Assembly (NCBI GenBank): GCA_036260075.1
Contig: DATAAM010000123.1
Coordinates: 1 to 32,709, forward strand
Reading direction: 5' to 3'
DNA length: 32,709 bases
DNA from: DATAAM01 sp036260075
Lineage (GTDB): Bacteria; Actinomycetota; Acidimicrobiia; Acidimicrobiales; JAHWLA01
In this document: one piece after another, positions 31,921 through 32,709 of the stretch
Layout of the letters: each line of letters opens with the position of its first letter
Numbering within the stretch: position 1 is the first letter of the stretch
Position numbers and translations under genes: made by a program
The notes under the pieces: model-generated
Databases searched by the model: none
Told to the model about the DNA's origin: nothing
Seen by the model: only the letters and a program-made list of their open reading frames with translations

Positions 31921-32709
31921 ATGGCCGACGTCCCCGAACACCTCCTCAAGCGAGCCGCCGAGCGCAAGGCGCAGCTCGAGGCGAAGAAGGCAGGCGCCAC
32001 CCCGCCCGCGGGCGAGGGCGACGCCGTCGCCGCCGAGGCCGTCCCCGAGACGTCCGACGCGGCCGACGCCGTGCAGGCCACCGCGGCAGAGCAGGCCCCC
32101 GCCACCGGCGCCTCCCAGCCCGCCGACCAACAGCCTGCGGGCGACCCGTCCGGCAAGATCCCCGCCCACCTGCTGGCTCGCAGCCGGGCCGCCCGCGAGA
32201 AGGCGGCAGGCGGCGGCGACGAAGGAGGGGGTGGGGGCGGGGCGGCCACCGCCACCGCGCCCGCGCCTCGGGCGGCCGCAGGTGCCGGCGCCGCCGCGGC
32301 CGCTGCCGTGCCCGCGGGCCCCGGCGGCCACACCCAGCGCCTCCTCACTGTCGTCAAGGCGGGCTCCATCCAGGACGTCAAGGCCACGCCCACCGACAAG
32401 GTGCACACCTGGCCGCACCTGCTGGTGGTGGAGTTCGTCGCCTCGTTGGCGATGACCGCGTTCCTGCTCGTCTTCTCGGCCTTCGTCAACGCCCCGCTGC
32501 TGGGCATGGCCAACCCCAACCTCACGCCCAACCCGTCGAAGGCGCCGTGGTACTTCCTCGGCCTCCAAGAGCTGCTGACGATGTTCCACCCGATGGTGGC
32601 GGGCGTCACCATCCCCGGCGTCGGCCTCGTCGTGATGGGCGCCGCGGGCTACATCGACAAGAACCCGAGCAACAAGCCCGAGGACCGCAAGTTCGCCATC
32701 GCCCTCATG
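31921..32709 (+). CDS. Cytochrome b, subunit-IV-like C-terminal subunit with long N-terminal arm (3' end beyond window)
   Basis: 263 codons are visible. Residues 1-20 carry VPEHLLKRAAERKAQL, and residues 80-95 repeat the theme as IPAHLLARSRAAREKA. Between and after them the arm is Ala/Pro/Gly-rich and low in complexity up to about residue 140. The subunit-IV-like part begins near residue 150, with a membrane helix (VVEFVASLAMTAFLLVFSAFV), then NPSKAPWYFLGLQELL, which corresponds to the PEWY loop of the quinol site but has Ala for Glu (APWY). A further helix follows (GVGLVVMGAAGYI). It completes the split cytochrome b begun by the gene upstream. The ATG has GGAGGAGG 7 nt upstream. The stop lies outside the window. 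Confidence 0.88.
   Translation, partial: MADVPEHLLKRAAERKAQLEAKKAGATPPAGEGDAVAAEAVPETSDAADAVQATAAEQAPATGASQPADQQPAGDPSGKIPAHLLARSRAAREKAAGGGDEGGGGGGAATATAPAPRAAAGAGAAAAAAVPAGPGGHTQRLLTVVKAGSIQDVKATPTDKVHTWPHLLVVEFVASLAMTAFLLVFSAFVNAPLLGMANPNLTPNPSKAPWYFLGLQELLTMFHPMVAGVTIPGVGLVVMGAAGYIDKNPSNKPEDRKFAIALM

Noticed and set aside
31921..32350. Ala/Gly/Pro-rich arm as a sign of a wrong frame
   Set aside because: The frame has a strong ribosome site, begins with the PEHLL motif and leads without a break into the cytochrome b domain.

Overview
The window is GC-rich, densely coding DNA, most likely from a chromosome of an actinobacterium. The class Acidimicrobiia is my inference. It rests on a GlnR-type orphan regulator, a GlnE adenylyltransferase with three glutamine synthetases, many GTG starts, many apparently leaderless genes, and a split b6-type cytochrome b. 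I see no rRNA, tRNA, CRISPR array, transposase or phage gene, and no gene-free stretch longer than about 210 bases.

Layout. 1-2150: an iron-sulfur locus with Mrp (minus strand, runs off the left edge), a divergent SufR-like regulator and an A-type (ErpA/IscA) carrier. 2143-5412: a Tat-dependent thioredoxin-like lipoprotein, a two-[2Fe-2S] protein fused to a strongly shortened molybdenum-hydroxylase-like region, two small membrane proteins and a RidA protein. 5474-10141: a nitrogen-assimilation cluster with a GlnR-like regulator, a GSI (GlnA2-like), a GSII and a GSI-beta (GlnA1-like), with a four-half-site GlnR-type box between the divergent synthetases. 10303-16187: an OmpR-type regulator facing a three-gene signalling operon (PAS histidine kinase, Rcp1-like receiver, 1200-residue REC-PAS-GGDEF-EAL-HisKA-HATPase protein). 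16367-20599: glnE divergent from glutamine-dependent NAD synthetase. 20679-24332: an EamA transporter, then a tightly coupled four-gene operon of two ferritin-like proteins, an unknown protein and a metallo-beta-lactamase-fold hydrolase. 24343-28034: an ABM-domain protein, a group 2 sigma factor, hemB and hemL. 28109-32709: a geranylgeranyl-reductase-family flavoprotein with a membrane cytochrome c (minus), divergent from an operon with a small membrane protein, a 2x[4Fe-4S] ferredoxin, a b6-type cytochrome b and the start of a subunit-IV-like protein.

The genes link up in three ways. Nitrogen: the synthetases, GlnR-like protein, GlnE and the glutamine-using NAD synthetase share one control theme. 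Iron and heme: Mrp, ErpA and HemB/HemL supply cofactors used by the many Fe-S and heme proteins. Respiration: the right end encodes parts of a quinol:cytochrome c reductase.

The most unusual signals are two near-identical, covarying perfect palindromes placed between convergent genes; a recurring -10 hexamer exactly 6 nt before the start codon; a palindrome sitting between two face-to-face leaderless promoters at mrp/sufR; a duplicated tail of the cytochrome b gene; a short PEHLL motif shared by two bc-complex proteins; and several odd protein architectures.
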